Shown in pieces: positions 51,461 through 61,945 of a stretch of DNA of 64,000 nucleotides. How positions within the stretch are numbered: the stretch's first letter is position 1; every line of letters begins with the position of its first letter. The notes under the pieces were generated by a model that was not told the DNA's origin, made no database searches, and was given only the letters and a program-made list of their open reading frames with translations. The DNA lies in assembly GCA_022113835.1 (NCBI GenBank), contig JAILWY010000001.1:16794501-16858500 (forward strand). The letters are read 5' to 3'. This DNA is from Atopsyche davidsoni (taxonomy: Eukaryota > Arthropoda > Insecta > Trichoptera > Hydrobiosidae). The position numbers were made by a program, and so were the translations under genes.

Positions 51461-52111
51461 CCCTTTGCACTCGAGGCCGTTTCCGTGCGGATTAATCAGG
51501 AACTCAAAGCGTTTCGTAACGCTTTTGGTGAATTTCTTACCTCTAACTTAAAATGATTACACACACAAATTAACACATAAAACTTTTATATTTTCAATGT
51601 CTTTTGCCGGGTTTATTATACATATTATCTTAATGGTATTAGATATTATAAAGCAAACAAAATAATGGTGCGATAAGTGAATGGAAAGCTAATTAATATT
51701 GTGGGAGAGAAAAAGTCTATTCCTCAGTGCAATATAAGTTTAAACAAATAAGGACCTTCAAATGAATGATTACGATAAGAAGTACAAGCAAAAAATATAT
51801 GGATTGATTAGGTACACATCTAGTCCTTTTGCCACGGCTGTCAAAGTCGAACTGAGACCGCAGTCCACGGTGCAGACCTTAATGGTCCCGCACTTATCTT
51901 CGATAGAAATTCTTACATAGTTTGAAAGGGAAATAACATCATCTTAGTAAAATTATAAAGGCAGTGCTTAGGAACGAACTTTAAAGAACATTAACAGGAT
52001 ATCACCGCACATCGAATCTCCGCACCAAACAACGTGGTGCCCGAGGGGCACCTCTCGAGTTGCAGCATTACATTGTGGGGTGACCGAGCGGCACCTCTTG
52101 AATGCAAAGGG
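51461..52111. mobile_element. piggyBac-type non-autonomous element, 651 bp
   Basis: TTAA flanks both ends (51457-51460 and 52112-52115). Inverted ends are CCCTTTGCACTCGAGG and CCCTTTGCATTCAAGAGG, the CCC(T/A)TTG type of piggyBac superfamily elements. The interior has no transposase. A GC-rich subterminal segment (52010-52100) repeats GGTGCC/GGCACC words. Confidence 0.88.
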
Positions 52112-52885
52112 TTAATCTTGAATGCCTTATGGAAACTCAATTAAGCAAATTCAACTAAGTTTCCTGAAGATAAAAACCTGGCTTGAGAAATAATAAATTT
52201 GAATTAATAATAAAAAATGAACACATTTTCAAGTATTTCCTGATTTCATGAAAAATCACAAGTGTAAACATAATATTTCATATATATACATACATGGGCT
52301 AGTACTCATACAATCGTTTTGATGCACCCATATTAGTTCTATCACTTTGGCCTAAATCACTAAAATCAACTAATATAGAAATCAAAATAAAATTAGTGCT
52401 AAGGGTTAGATCAGTCTTATATATGCACTTTAAATAATAACTGCATCTCCCTAGTGCTTAAAAAAATTTAAACACTTGTACAAAGACACAGGAATGTTTT
52501 GTGGTGTGTAGCTGAATAGCTATCGAGGTAATATAAAAAAACATTTCAAAAAATAAACCAAAAGTGTATGTATAAAATGATTCATTTTATTATTTTTTAA
52601 ATTCTGACTTTGACGTCAGGCTCCAAACAATTGCTAAATACAAGCAGTGAGTGAAGATCGCGTCCACGTCTTCCAGACTAACACTCTGATACACTGTGCA
52701 ATGCAAACTTGTGCATTTTTAAAACACCATGTGGTGGTAAAAGTTTAAATTTGTAAATACTGCAAAATGACCCATAACATGATAAAACAGCAAATCTAAA
52801 ATATTCATATCTGACACAGGAGCATTAGCGAGATTAAGGAGTCACTACATTTCTCCTTCCATTTGATGGTTTAAAAGAAAAGAAT

Positions 52886-52945
52886 CTTTTGCTTGTGACC
52901 AATGTGAATCATACATAACACTTGCACATTGGTCACAAGCAAAAG
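52886..52945. repeat. Perfect 21-bp hairpin with 18-nt loop
   Basis: Left arm 52886-52906, centred on GCTTGTGACCAATGTG, and right arm 52925-52945 pair without mismatch; pairing extends about five more positions with one mismatch. Size and loop are those of a microRNA precursor, but no known family is recognised. Confidence 0.9.
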
Positions 52946-53157
52946 GCTTCAATCTCAACGTCTGCAACAAAGTTCACATGGAAATTTGTGCTTGAAATTG
53001 AGTGCCAAGGTTATTCCTACATAATTATAAACTCATGACTCCTGTTGGGGACCTGAAACAAAAATATGATTATTGTGGCATTCAAGCAAAGATTTATATG
53101 TCAATAAAGTTGAGAATTAAAATAAAACAGTTTTATCTTAATACAAAAATTTATATA

Positions 53158-53212
53158 TTCAATATTGTTGACAGAAAGTCCTCGGTGGAATTCCATTTTG
53201 ATATTTTAGTAG
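53158..53212 (+). repeat. GGTGACCGG dispersed family, short fragment
   Basis: ttcaatattgttgacagaaa, ctcggtggaattccatttt. Only the outer part of an arm remains. Confidence 0.65.
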
Positions 53213-54316
53213 AATTCGTTTGAAAATTCCAATGAAAAGGGTTATAAATAAATAACAAAAAATGGAAAAATCACAGAAATTGATGTCAAAGTTCTGTTAA
53301 AAATATCATGCTTGTAGTAGATTTCCTTCTTCGGGATCGATGATGAGCAAGAGTAGTAAACGGTGGTACATACAATCAATCGTACAACTCTGACTGAAAC
53401 CACTATTGAAAATGTAACTCCTAATTCCAGTCTGTCAATATTTTTCTTACGTTGAAAAAATACCAATGATATTGCACAGAACTCGTATTATTCATCAACA
53501 TATTTCTGCAATGGTTATCGATGACCATACTTTCTCTGGGTGATATGCTAGACTGCCTGAGTTGTTACAGGTACCTATCACAAATCTCAGAGTAAATCTT
53601 TAGCACATACAATTTGGCCATAAAAGCAGATAGACCAAAGTCTTTACTTTTAGTCCAAAATTCATCAGTCTTATTTAAAAATTAAATAGTACATTTAACA
53701 AATTAACTGGGTATCACCTACGAATGTGACTTAATAGTTGATAATTTTGGTTATTGGTAAAATTATTTTTCAAATTTAATTCACGATAAAAGCTCATTAT
53801 AAAACTTAACAAGTGAACCTGAACTATCAAAGTTTTGCTTGAAGGAGGTGCCAGTGAGGCCGGGTGACTCAACGTCATCGACAATTCAAAATGCGCTCAG
53901 AACTTCAACCTGCATTTGTTTGTTTCGCATTCAAGTAACACACATAAATTAATTGTTGTAATTTTCAAATTTTAGCTTTACGAAAATAGAAGAATTATTG
54001 TTACTGCCGCAAAGAACCACTCAGAGCTTTCAACTGATTTGTTTAATTTAAAATACATATCTTGTGAATCTCCATTAATTGGCCTTCATTAGTGTATGCC
54101 AATGTTTAAAATTAACAAACATTAATTTAATTTATGAATGTAGTTCATAAAATTGCAGTTTCACAGCTTCCACAGTACCTACAGTACCAGAATGTAATGC
54201 TACGAAGCATTATACATTGTGATATTGTAATGATATTGATAACAAATAGACAAACTGGACCTACAAAATAATGTTTCATTTACCATAGAATAATATAAAT
54301 TGTATATATAACCGAT

Positions 54317-54515
54317 TCAATATTTAACAACTGTTGGAATTACATTTTAATAGTTTTTAATAAAAATATTTGTAATTTTTCCACATTCTTGTTTTTACTT
54401 GTGACCAGTTTCACCAATCAATCTCATTTAAAAATTACAAAGAGGCAGGTTAAAAAAACCAGTCCCAATCAAAAACGTAGAAAAATCACAAAAGAATTTT
54501 TACTTCCAAATATGT
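54317..54515. repeat. GGTGACCGG dispersed family, degenerate palindromic copy
   Basis: tgttggaattacattttaat, aatttttccacattc and ttgtgaccagtttcaccaa, then inverted gtagaaaaatcacaaaagaa. Both arms are present but diverged. Confidence 0.65.
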
Positions 54516-55599
54516 ACATATAACCTACAATATGTATAAACGTAAAGTGAACACATAATCACTTAGATCTTGTAGTAGACTTATGATATCAGGTGAACAT
54601 TTTATAAAGCCATAATTTAATTTTCCCTTGAGTTATTGAGAGAATTACAATGTAGCTTAATAAAATAATTTCAATAAACCACATTAATCAAAAATTAAAT
54701 ATTGAAAAAATAATATCAAAAAATACATCTATAAAATAATTACCATTGTAGTTATATTGCAGAAATAAATATCCACTGCCTAGAGGGAGAAAAAGCTTTA
54801 AATATTTTTAAGTCTCATATAAACCCCAATACTACTCGTTCAGATTAAACTTTCTCTTTAATTTCGGATGAAAATATTTGTAACTTTATATATTAATACA
54901 TCTTGAAAGAAGTTACAAAAGAAAAAAGTCATTGATAATATCCATTCCGCAAAAAGCGACACGGACAAGGCTGCATACCTACAATATAACAAAAATTTAT
55001 CCAAGCACTAGATAAAGAAAATGCTTGCGATAATATACTTTCTAGAAAAAATCTATTTGTACTCATAGTTGTGATGAATTAATTCGCAATATTCTAATTT
55101 TAGCAACACAAATCCAAGAAAATACCAGGAAGCAAAAAAATCTACAAAATACCAAAAATCCAAAAAAAAACAATTATTAGAGAGTATTAATTTAAAAAAA
55201 GGTATTCTGTTAATACAATCTGTATTAAAGGAAATATACGATGAGCATTCGTCCATCAGACACGTTCGCACGGTCCACGTGTCCAATCATAGAAAGTTTT
55301 AAAAGAGATGCGTGTATTTCGTCACAATGCTATTTTACTTTACCGCGTGGAATTCTCGTCTTTTAATTTAAACGGTCTTATGTAAATATAGAAATAAGTC
55401 TCAAAACTACTAATACAATTTAGAACATTCCCGTCTGACTCGCGATCGCCGTCTCCCTGGTGTGAAATAACTAATACGAAAGATGCTACCTCACAGGGGC
55501 ATTATTACATAACCTCGAAAATGAAAGACTGGTCAAACGCTTCAACGCTACTTTAACATGCGACTTAGTTCCTTTAAAATATATCATCTCACTCACGTG

Positions 55600-55800
55600 C
55601 TAAAGAACAGGGAACAGGAACAGGACGGTCAAGCGAAGTTCCCTGGAGGCGTCCTCACGCGGGCCGCCGCTCCTTATCGCTTATCAGCCACGCCGTGGCA
55701 CGCCAAACGTCAAATGACGTCAACGGACTCGCTTCAAACGCGCTCGCAGTGCTGCCAACCGCGCGCATCGCATCCAGAGACCGCGATTCTTTTTGTTGAG
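55600..55800. promoter_or_regulatory. CpG-rich island with a CRE motif
   Basis: GC- and CpG-rich segment in AT-rich DNA with a consensus cAMP-response element TGACGTCA at 55715-55722. It could be a promoter, but no exon on either strand could be attached to it. Confidence 0.35.
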
Positions 55801-56105
55801 GCAACTTTGGACGTTTTTGGTAGGGATCTGACAATAGTGTGACAAGTATTTATTTTGGCTTACAAAATAATACAAATAATAATGCAAATACTGGCTAGTA
55901 TTGAAAACTTGCAGTCAGATTTTTTAGGCGCACAATTCTGAGCGAACGAATCACAGCGAGTCTTTTTTTTTTGAGACTCATTTACGACCTTTAGTGGCAA
56001 CGGTGGCCGTCATTTTGAATTGCGGTCCCGGCGCATTGACAAAGTAGTTTTTTCTTTGGCACGAGTCAAAATTTAGAAACCTTAAAAATATTTTCGATAA
56101 ATTAA

Positions 56106-56570
56106 AAATATTTTGTTATTCAACGGCGACCGCCGAAATCGCTCGAACGTCCTACAGACCGCGTGGGTCATATCCTGCATGAAATTTTGGGCATGAGAAA
56201 GCTGTCGGCGTGAAGGGTGCCGCGTTTGCTCACTCCGGACAACAAGCGCAACCGTGAGACCACTTCGGAGCAGTGTTTGACGCTGTTTCGCTTCGTGACC
56301 GTCGACGAAACATGGATCCACTGGTACACACCAGAGACCAAGGAACAGTCGAAACAGTGGACTTCACCCGGCGAACGTGCTCCAAAAAAGGCGAAGACTG
56401 TCCTATTGGCCGGAAAGGTGATAGCCACCGTTTTCTGGGATTCACAAGGTGTGATCTACTTTGACTCCCTGGAGAAGGGCAAAACGGTCACAGGGCCCTA
56501 CTATGCCGAATTATTGGGCCGATTCGTTTTCGTTTTTCTTTTGTAGGTTAAGTACTTATAGGACCGCCCT

Positions 56571-56573
<3 letters not shown>
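56106..56573 (+). mobile_element. Mariner-family transposon fragment of a second lineage
   Basis: The + strand reads LHEILGMRKLSA, stop, RVPRLLTPDNKRNRE, then FVTVDETWIHWYTPETKEQS, KQWTSPGERAPKKAKT, TVFWDSQGVI and GPYYAELLGRF. That is the central part of a mariner transposase including the first catalytic-Asp motif (VDETW). A short in-frame deletion sits before FVTVDETW. The reading stops at 56522 and jumps to a 3' end-like GGTTAAGTACTTATAGGACC (to 56573). The 5' end is missing. Confidence 0.85.

Positions 56574-56630
<57 letters not shown>
56571..56630 (+). repeat. (TA)n microsatellite at the end of the mariner fragment
   Basis: About 30 TA units starting where the mariner 3' end stops, consistent with insertion at TA. 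Confidence 0.95.
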
Positions 56631-56634
<4 letters not shown>

Positions 56635-56712
56635 TTACTACCGAATTACCTAATAATAGTGGGATAAAGAAATCATTTCGATAAACATAATTGTAATATT
56701 TTAAATAAATTA

Positions 56713-57100
56713 CAGTAATACTCCGCTTTACGCGAGGGATACGCTCCGGAAGTAATCGCGTTAAGTGAAATTTGCGTATATCGGGGTTTACGATTAAACA
56801 TACATACATAGTCAAAAATACATACAAAAAAATACGAATCATTTGAATCAATCACTTTAATTCTAAGAACACTTTATGCAGTATTACATGTTATTTTTAT
56901 TGAAAAATACATTTATTGTCTTTGGGTAGCGTTTCATTTACGTTCTTGTAAAATACGTTCATAACACCCAACGCTGTTTTTAATTGTTAAGAGAAGTCAA
57001 TTACTACATTATGTTCATACACATTCTTTAAATAAGAAATTCGCGTAATGCGAGGCATTTTATTATTATTGTGAAACCACGCATAACGGGGTCGAAGAAA
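56713..57100. mobile_element. pogo/Tigger-like element end (partial)
   Basis: After TA comes CAGTAATACTCCGCTTTACG, then cgagggatacgctccg, resembling the CAGT...cttaacg...gggatacg ends of Tigger/pogo elements. Related cgcgtaatgcgaggc and cataacggggtcg words follow to about 57,100. I see no matching far end. Confidence 0.5.
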
Positions 57101-57423
57101 AGAAAAAGAAGGTCCGAACGTTTTTTTAATATTAATAACAATATTTATAATAAAATAAAAGATGTACAACGAAAACGAAAATAATCTGCAAATGTTATAA
57201 TAATAAATTATATTCACAAGTTTATTTTACATTCTCTTTCCTCCTCTTGGCGTAAGTCTAAATAAAAAATAGTAACATGTAATAGAAGTATATATTTGTT
57301 TAAAAACGCTGTTATGGTATTTCAGGGATAGCGGTTTCCGGTGGTGTGGGGAAAAATAAGGAAATTCCTCGTTGGTATTCTTGCCCCGTACATATAATTA
57401 TCCCCATGCTTTCTCTTATTATA

Positions 57424-57622
57424 GTGTTTTTCAACCTGTGGGTCGTGACCCCCAGGGGGGTCGCGATGCCTCATTCGGGGGGTCGCTGGTAAAATAAAAA
57501 GACGATTCTTTGCAGGTTCTACACTACAGCACATAAATAGTTTTATTATAGCCCTAACCCAGGGGGTCGCCAGATTTTTTTAACTTACAATGGGGTCGCG
57601 TATTTAAAAAGGTTGAAAAGTG
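57424..57622. mobile_element. Short hAT-like MITE, about 200 bp
   Basis: One end reads AGTGTTTTTCAACCTGTGGG and the other, inward, CACTTTTCAACC; GGGTCGCGA and GGGGTCGC words occur on both sides. This is the TTTTCAACC class of hAT ends. I could not see a clear 8-bp duplication. Confidence 0.65.
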
Positions 57623-60199
57623 AGTAAATGGTTTTTTCAATCACAAGGACATAATTTACGGCATGTTTACTCCAACTCAAATTACTAATCTCTCTTGGCG
57701 CCCGGAAAATAAAATCACGTTACATTGTATAGTTTTATTTATTTATCACCTCAAGAGTGGAACTTGACATTGCAATTTTAAACGTTTGCCATTTACCTAA
57801 AACATTGAGATAAAAGAATTCGTAAACTTTCTGAAAGTAAATAATTCACCTCTCATCTGTATATCTTGAAGATTTTGCATAGGCTTCAAAGTGAAAAGTA
57901 AATATAGTCAGACGTCCGTTTCACCAAAAACGCTTTACTGGTAAGTTTAGAGTATTTTTTTACTATTATTTTAATTATAATACATAAACATGTTTTTTTT
58001 TTAAAAACGCACTATATACCAAGAGTGTACGGTAAAGCGCGAGTAAACACTACACGTCGTAAAATACTTTTCTACAATTTAAAATATGTATTTTGAAAAT
58101 TGCACATTTATCTATGCCTTATGATATTAGTGATATTTTTCTAATGTTATCAGTTCATGTTTTATATATTACGTATATTTAACATGTTACAAAATTGAGG
58201 TAAATAAATTAAATCACAATAATTAAGAGAAAATCACGTTTTTGGGATTCGAGGGGGGATTCTCGTTCTCCCCTTTTCGGCAGAATCGCGAGTATAACAC
58301 GCTATAGAACCAAAAAAACTTATTTTATGATTTAACTTATTCATGAAGAACGTATAAGAATTTTTCATGGGAATATAATCATCATAACTCCAGATTGATT
58401 TATCTTCAACACCTTTACATTACATTCGACTATGCAAATGTTCCGAAATACACAAAAAAAATCACTGTAAAAATAAACCGCATACTTTGAAACAATAGAT
58501 AGCGAATCTTAATTTAAAATTACTTTTACATACTCTTTAATAATTATCATTATTTATAAGAATATAGTTTACACAAACATCAGTGGCGTGCAGAATATGC
58601 AATTAATAAAGCACAGCATGCTTCGATATGTATTAACAAACTTAAATATTTATAATTTATTTGTTGCTTTGTAATTAATTGAAATATAGCATAAAAAGAC
58701 TTAAAATTATCAATTCTCATATTGTTTTCTTTTACTTCATAGAACATCTTAATTCGTTATATTTAAAGAACTGCACGGTGGACTCTCGAGGACCCTGCAG
58801 AGAAGCAGCCGCAGAGGTCTGCTGGCATCCCAATATACTTGCTGTTGTGGGCTGGAAACTGAAGGGGAATGGGAGTATGAACAGGAAAACTGGACCAGCG
58901 AAGGAAGCTGCCAAAGAAATATTCACCTATTGGGCAGAATAACATTCGACAGATTTGTCCTCCAGTATTCAAATGTTGATATTTTAATTTAATATTTTTT
59001 AAAAATTAATAATGAATTTTTTAAAAATTAGTAATCAAATTCTAAAACTGTCTATAATATAATTAAATGCATTTTGCGTAATAAATTTAGTACAAAATTA
59101 AATACTCAGATTTTAAATCCACTGCACACCACTGTCAAATAAATATAAATAAGAGAGCTTTGTATACATATAAAAAATATGAGAAACCGAACAATCAAAC
59201 TATCATCAATTTGTTGAGTTTAAAGAATAATTATTAATGATTTATTAGAAAGCATGCGTAATGAGTAATAACCGATGTGGCTGTGGTATTAAATGTAAAA
59301 GCAAATGAAAAGAGAAAAACAAATTTCACCGCAGTGAGCCGATGCCGGGAAATATCTGCGTTTAAATAATAGATAGGCAATAAACTTGTCATGTGTCACA
59401 ACGGGAGTGTCATATTTGAAGAATCCCAATATTTTTAACATCATAAAACGGAGGGAATCCTCATACTGTAGGCGAAATTAAACGACCGATTTACGAACGA
59501 CCCGGACATTATCGATTCGGAACATTGGTTTCTCAAAATATACTTAAATTGCACTCCGTCCACTCATTGCTTGACGATTTGATTTATACGCTCACTTTGG
59601 CTCTTTTGGATTTCACTGATATTTCTAATGGCCTGTTTGGAAAACATAGAACTTCATATACAACATGTGCAGACAATCCTGATCCAAAATTTGTACCCGC
59701 TGCGGCCTGATAATATCGGGCACTCAATTCAATTACGGATCACCGACTGCTTGGAGAAGGTCAATAAATCATTTTAAATAAATCCAGATATTCGATAAAC
59801 AATTATCAAAGGAATTAATTTTTTGAACAAGTTTAAAATACCTGATGTCGGATGCGAAGCGGCTTCAGTAAATTATTCCGGGATGCAAACAAGAGCGCCT
59901 CGTCGGTGCACTGCGATTCCGAAAATTAATATCGTTATCTATCGCAGGGGACGCGACAAAGAAAGACTACGTGTCCAAACACAGATAAAATCTCAGTATA
60001 AAACATGATCATTGTTTATATTTTATTTAATGCTGTTGAGTGGTTTTCCAATCGCAGTCGACTCGACATTCGAAGAGTGTCGGTAGAATATACTTCATCA
60101 AAATGTCGTATATCTGTTCTAGTCATTTTGCGAAGTGGCGTTCTACTTGAGTGTAAATTATATATATTTTTTCATAATAAGTGCGCTAATGTCCATCGC
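57623..60199. other. AT-rich intergenic region
   Basis: Contains only the 58743-58942 island and short unrecognised frames such as 59525-59710. Confidence 0.5.
58743..58942 (+). pseudogene. Possible WD-repeat gene fragment, unassigned
   Basis: A 200-bp GC-richer island follows a good acceptor (tttcttttacttcatag). One frame reads CREAAAEVCWHPNILAVVGW and runs to a stop at 58940. The CWHPxxxxLAVGW pattern recalls the WD blade of IFT140-like proteins, but beyond that Trp the resemblance is lost, while another frame (LETEGEWEYEQENWTSEG) stays open. It may be a frameshifted fragment, an exon, or chance. All frames are unusually open. Confidence 0.25.
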
Positions 60200-61020
60200 T
60201 TCGTTTGATATGTTCACCCGATTTCGTTTCCTATATTATTTATCGATTACAAATTATATCGCATTCGGTGGACAGGTGTACATTGCCCAACCTCCGATAT
60301 GATTGAAAACATTTAATCCGGATACATTGCAGATTACGACACTCGGACCGAAACGAAACCTCGCAACACCGACCCGATACAAAATTACTTCATTCCTTAC
60401 GAATATAAATGCGATCGCTCATTATCTAACCGCGTCGACTTTGTACTGTCCGCTCGCAATAAAAAATCAATCTACCGACATGTCTACCGGGTCTACCGGG
60501 TCGGGTGACGTAGAACGGAGAGTCGGTTAGGAACGGACCGTAAATCACTACGTGAACGGTCTCGCGACGGCGCCGGCCGCTCCTCCATAAGTATGGCTCT
60601 CGGCGAGCCCGGCGGCCAGATGCTCCCAAGACTCTCCGATCGTCGGGCGCGGTCGCATCTACGGTCGCATCTACGGTCGCAATGAGCGCGGAATCTCTTG
60701 TGGTTTTTTTGTAAATCATCTTTCGAGCGGGAAGTAATTTCTAATATTCGAATACCCGCGGCGCTCGCCGAATTGTCACGAGAGCCACTCTCGCCGGCTA
60801 CCCGCGCGCGATCCGAGCCGGAGCGAGTCTTCGGAAGCGGGAGGAGCGAGGATCCGTCGGCGGATCGGCCAGGGGAGATCTCTCCTCGCGCCAGATCGGC
60901 CGTCCTCTCCGGTCCGAGAGTCCGACCCGCCGGCATCTCTCGGCGCGGCGCCCTGAGCCTCGTCAAATCTTTCAGCCTCCTCGAGTGCGAGCGAGGGGAA
61001 GTGGCAGTTCGACCGATTCG
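60200..61020 (+). promoter_or_regulatory. CpG-dense upstream region of the secreted protein gene
   Basis: CpG density rises from about 60,200 and GC content from about 60,530 to the TATA box. Short direct repeats occur (gtctaccgg at 60483-60500, cggtcgcatcta at 60650-60680). The frame in exon 1 stays open upstream to 60698, but the core promoter argues that this part is not translated. Confidence 0.45.
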
Positions 61021-61023
61021 AGA

Positions 61024-61058
61024 TATAAATACTCACATAGGGAATTATATATTCAGTT
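61024..61058 (+). promoter_or_regulatory. TATA box plus initiator core promoter
   Basis: TATAAAT at 61024-61030 and an arthropod-type initiator TCAGTT at 61053-61058 put the TATA box about 31 bp before a start site at A61055. The ATG follows 30 bp later. The spacing is canonical for insect TATA/Inr genes. Confidence 0.7.
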
Positions 61059-61084
61059 TAGATTTACTTCTCGAGGGAAGAGAA

Positions 61085-61945
61085 ATGAAGGTAAAAGTGA
61101 AAGTGCTGTGTCGGCTGGCGGTCTTCCTGGTCGCGTTGGCGGGGCGGAGTGCCGCGGAACGGCCCGAGCTCGACGCTCTCTCGGGGCGCTTCTCCGAGTA
61201 CGCCGACGACATCGTCTACCGGGCGGAGCCGCTCCTCGGCCGGGGGCGCCGCGACGTCGAGCGCTCCGAGTTCGAGGACGACGAGGACGAGTACGGCGAG
61301 AGGACCCGCTTCGACCCCGGGGAGGAGGAGCCTCCGGAGGGCGGTCCCTCCGAGGAGGACGGAGCGCCTCCGAGAGCGAGAGTCAGGAAGACCAGGGAAA
61401 CTCCGCGACCCGAGATCAGATACGGCAACCACCGCTACGAGGATGCGGACTCGTCGGCGGAGGCGTCCCGGCCGGCCCCGCGCCGCTCCGGGAGGTACGA
61501 GGTGCACGAGCCGGCGGGAGAGGAGCCCCTGCCCGCCGAGACTGGGCTGCCGCCCCCGGACGCCGTGTACCTGCACGGGGTCCGCTACCTGAGGGTGGCC
61601 GGCCCCGCGCCCCCTTCCCACTCCCGCCCCCGCGAGGCACTCCACGTGGCGGGGGCGGCACCCCCGGAGCAGCACGTGGCGGGGGCTACACCCCGGGAGC
61701 AGCACGTGGCGGGGGCTACACCCCGGGAGCAGCACGTGGCGGGGGCTACACCCCGGGAGCAGCACGTGGCGGGGGCTACACCCCGGGAGCACCACGTGGC
61801 GGGGGCTACACCCCGGGAGCAGCACGTGGCGGGGGCTACACCCCGGGAGCACCACGTGGCGGGGGCGCCGCCCGCCTCGCGCTACCGGGACGAGCGGGCC
61901 GGCCGCGAGCACCATGACCGCTCCTCGGCGACCGGCGGACTCCAG
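61085..61945 (+). CDS. Exon 1 of the secreted repeat protein
   Basis: 287 codons ending exactly at ctccag before gtaact. GC around 70 percent in an otherwise AT-rich window. A near-duplicate of the donor sequence lies 20 bp downstream (tccag, gtcgcg at 61966), out of frame with the first. Confidence 0.75.

Larger units (their letters stand above)
52116..56105. other. AT-rich intergenic region
   Basis: Holds the 52886-52945 hairpin, two dispersed-family copies and the CpG island at 55600-55800. A minus-strand frame at 55053-55286 is hydrophobic but unrecognised and is not called. Confidence 0.5.

Noticed and set aside
53770..53900. Minus-strand reading DDVESPGLTGTSFKQNFDSS
   Set aside because: Looks protein-like, but stops lie just upstream in all frames that would enter from the nearest acceptor, and no other exon supports it.
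60493..60966. 157-residue minus-strand frame
   Set aside because: Arg/Ser-rich antisense frame in CpG-dense promoter DNA with no recognisable domain.
60698..61084. In-frame upstream extension of exon 1 (129 codons)
   Set aside because: A TATA/Inr pair lies within it and a signal peptide follows at 61085, so it is more likely promoter than protein.
60985..61917. 310-residue overlapping + frame rich in Gly, Arg and Pro
   Set aside because: A low-complexity shadow frame of the real exon; its start precedes the TATA box.
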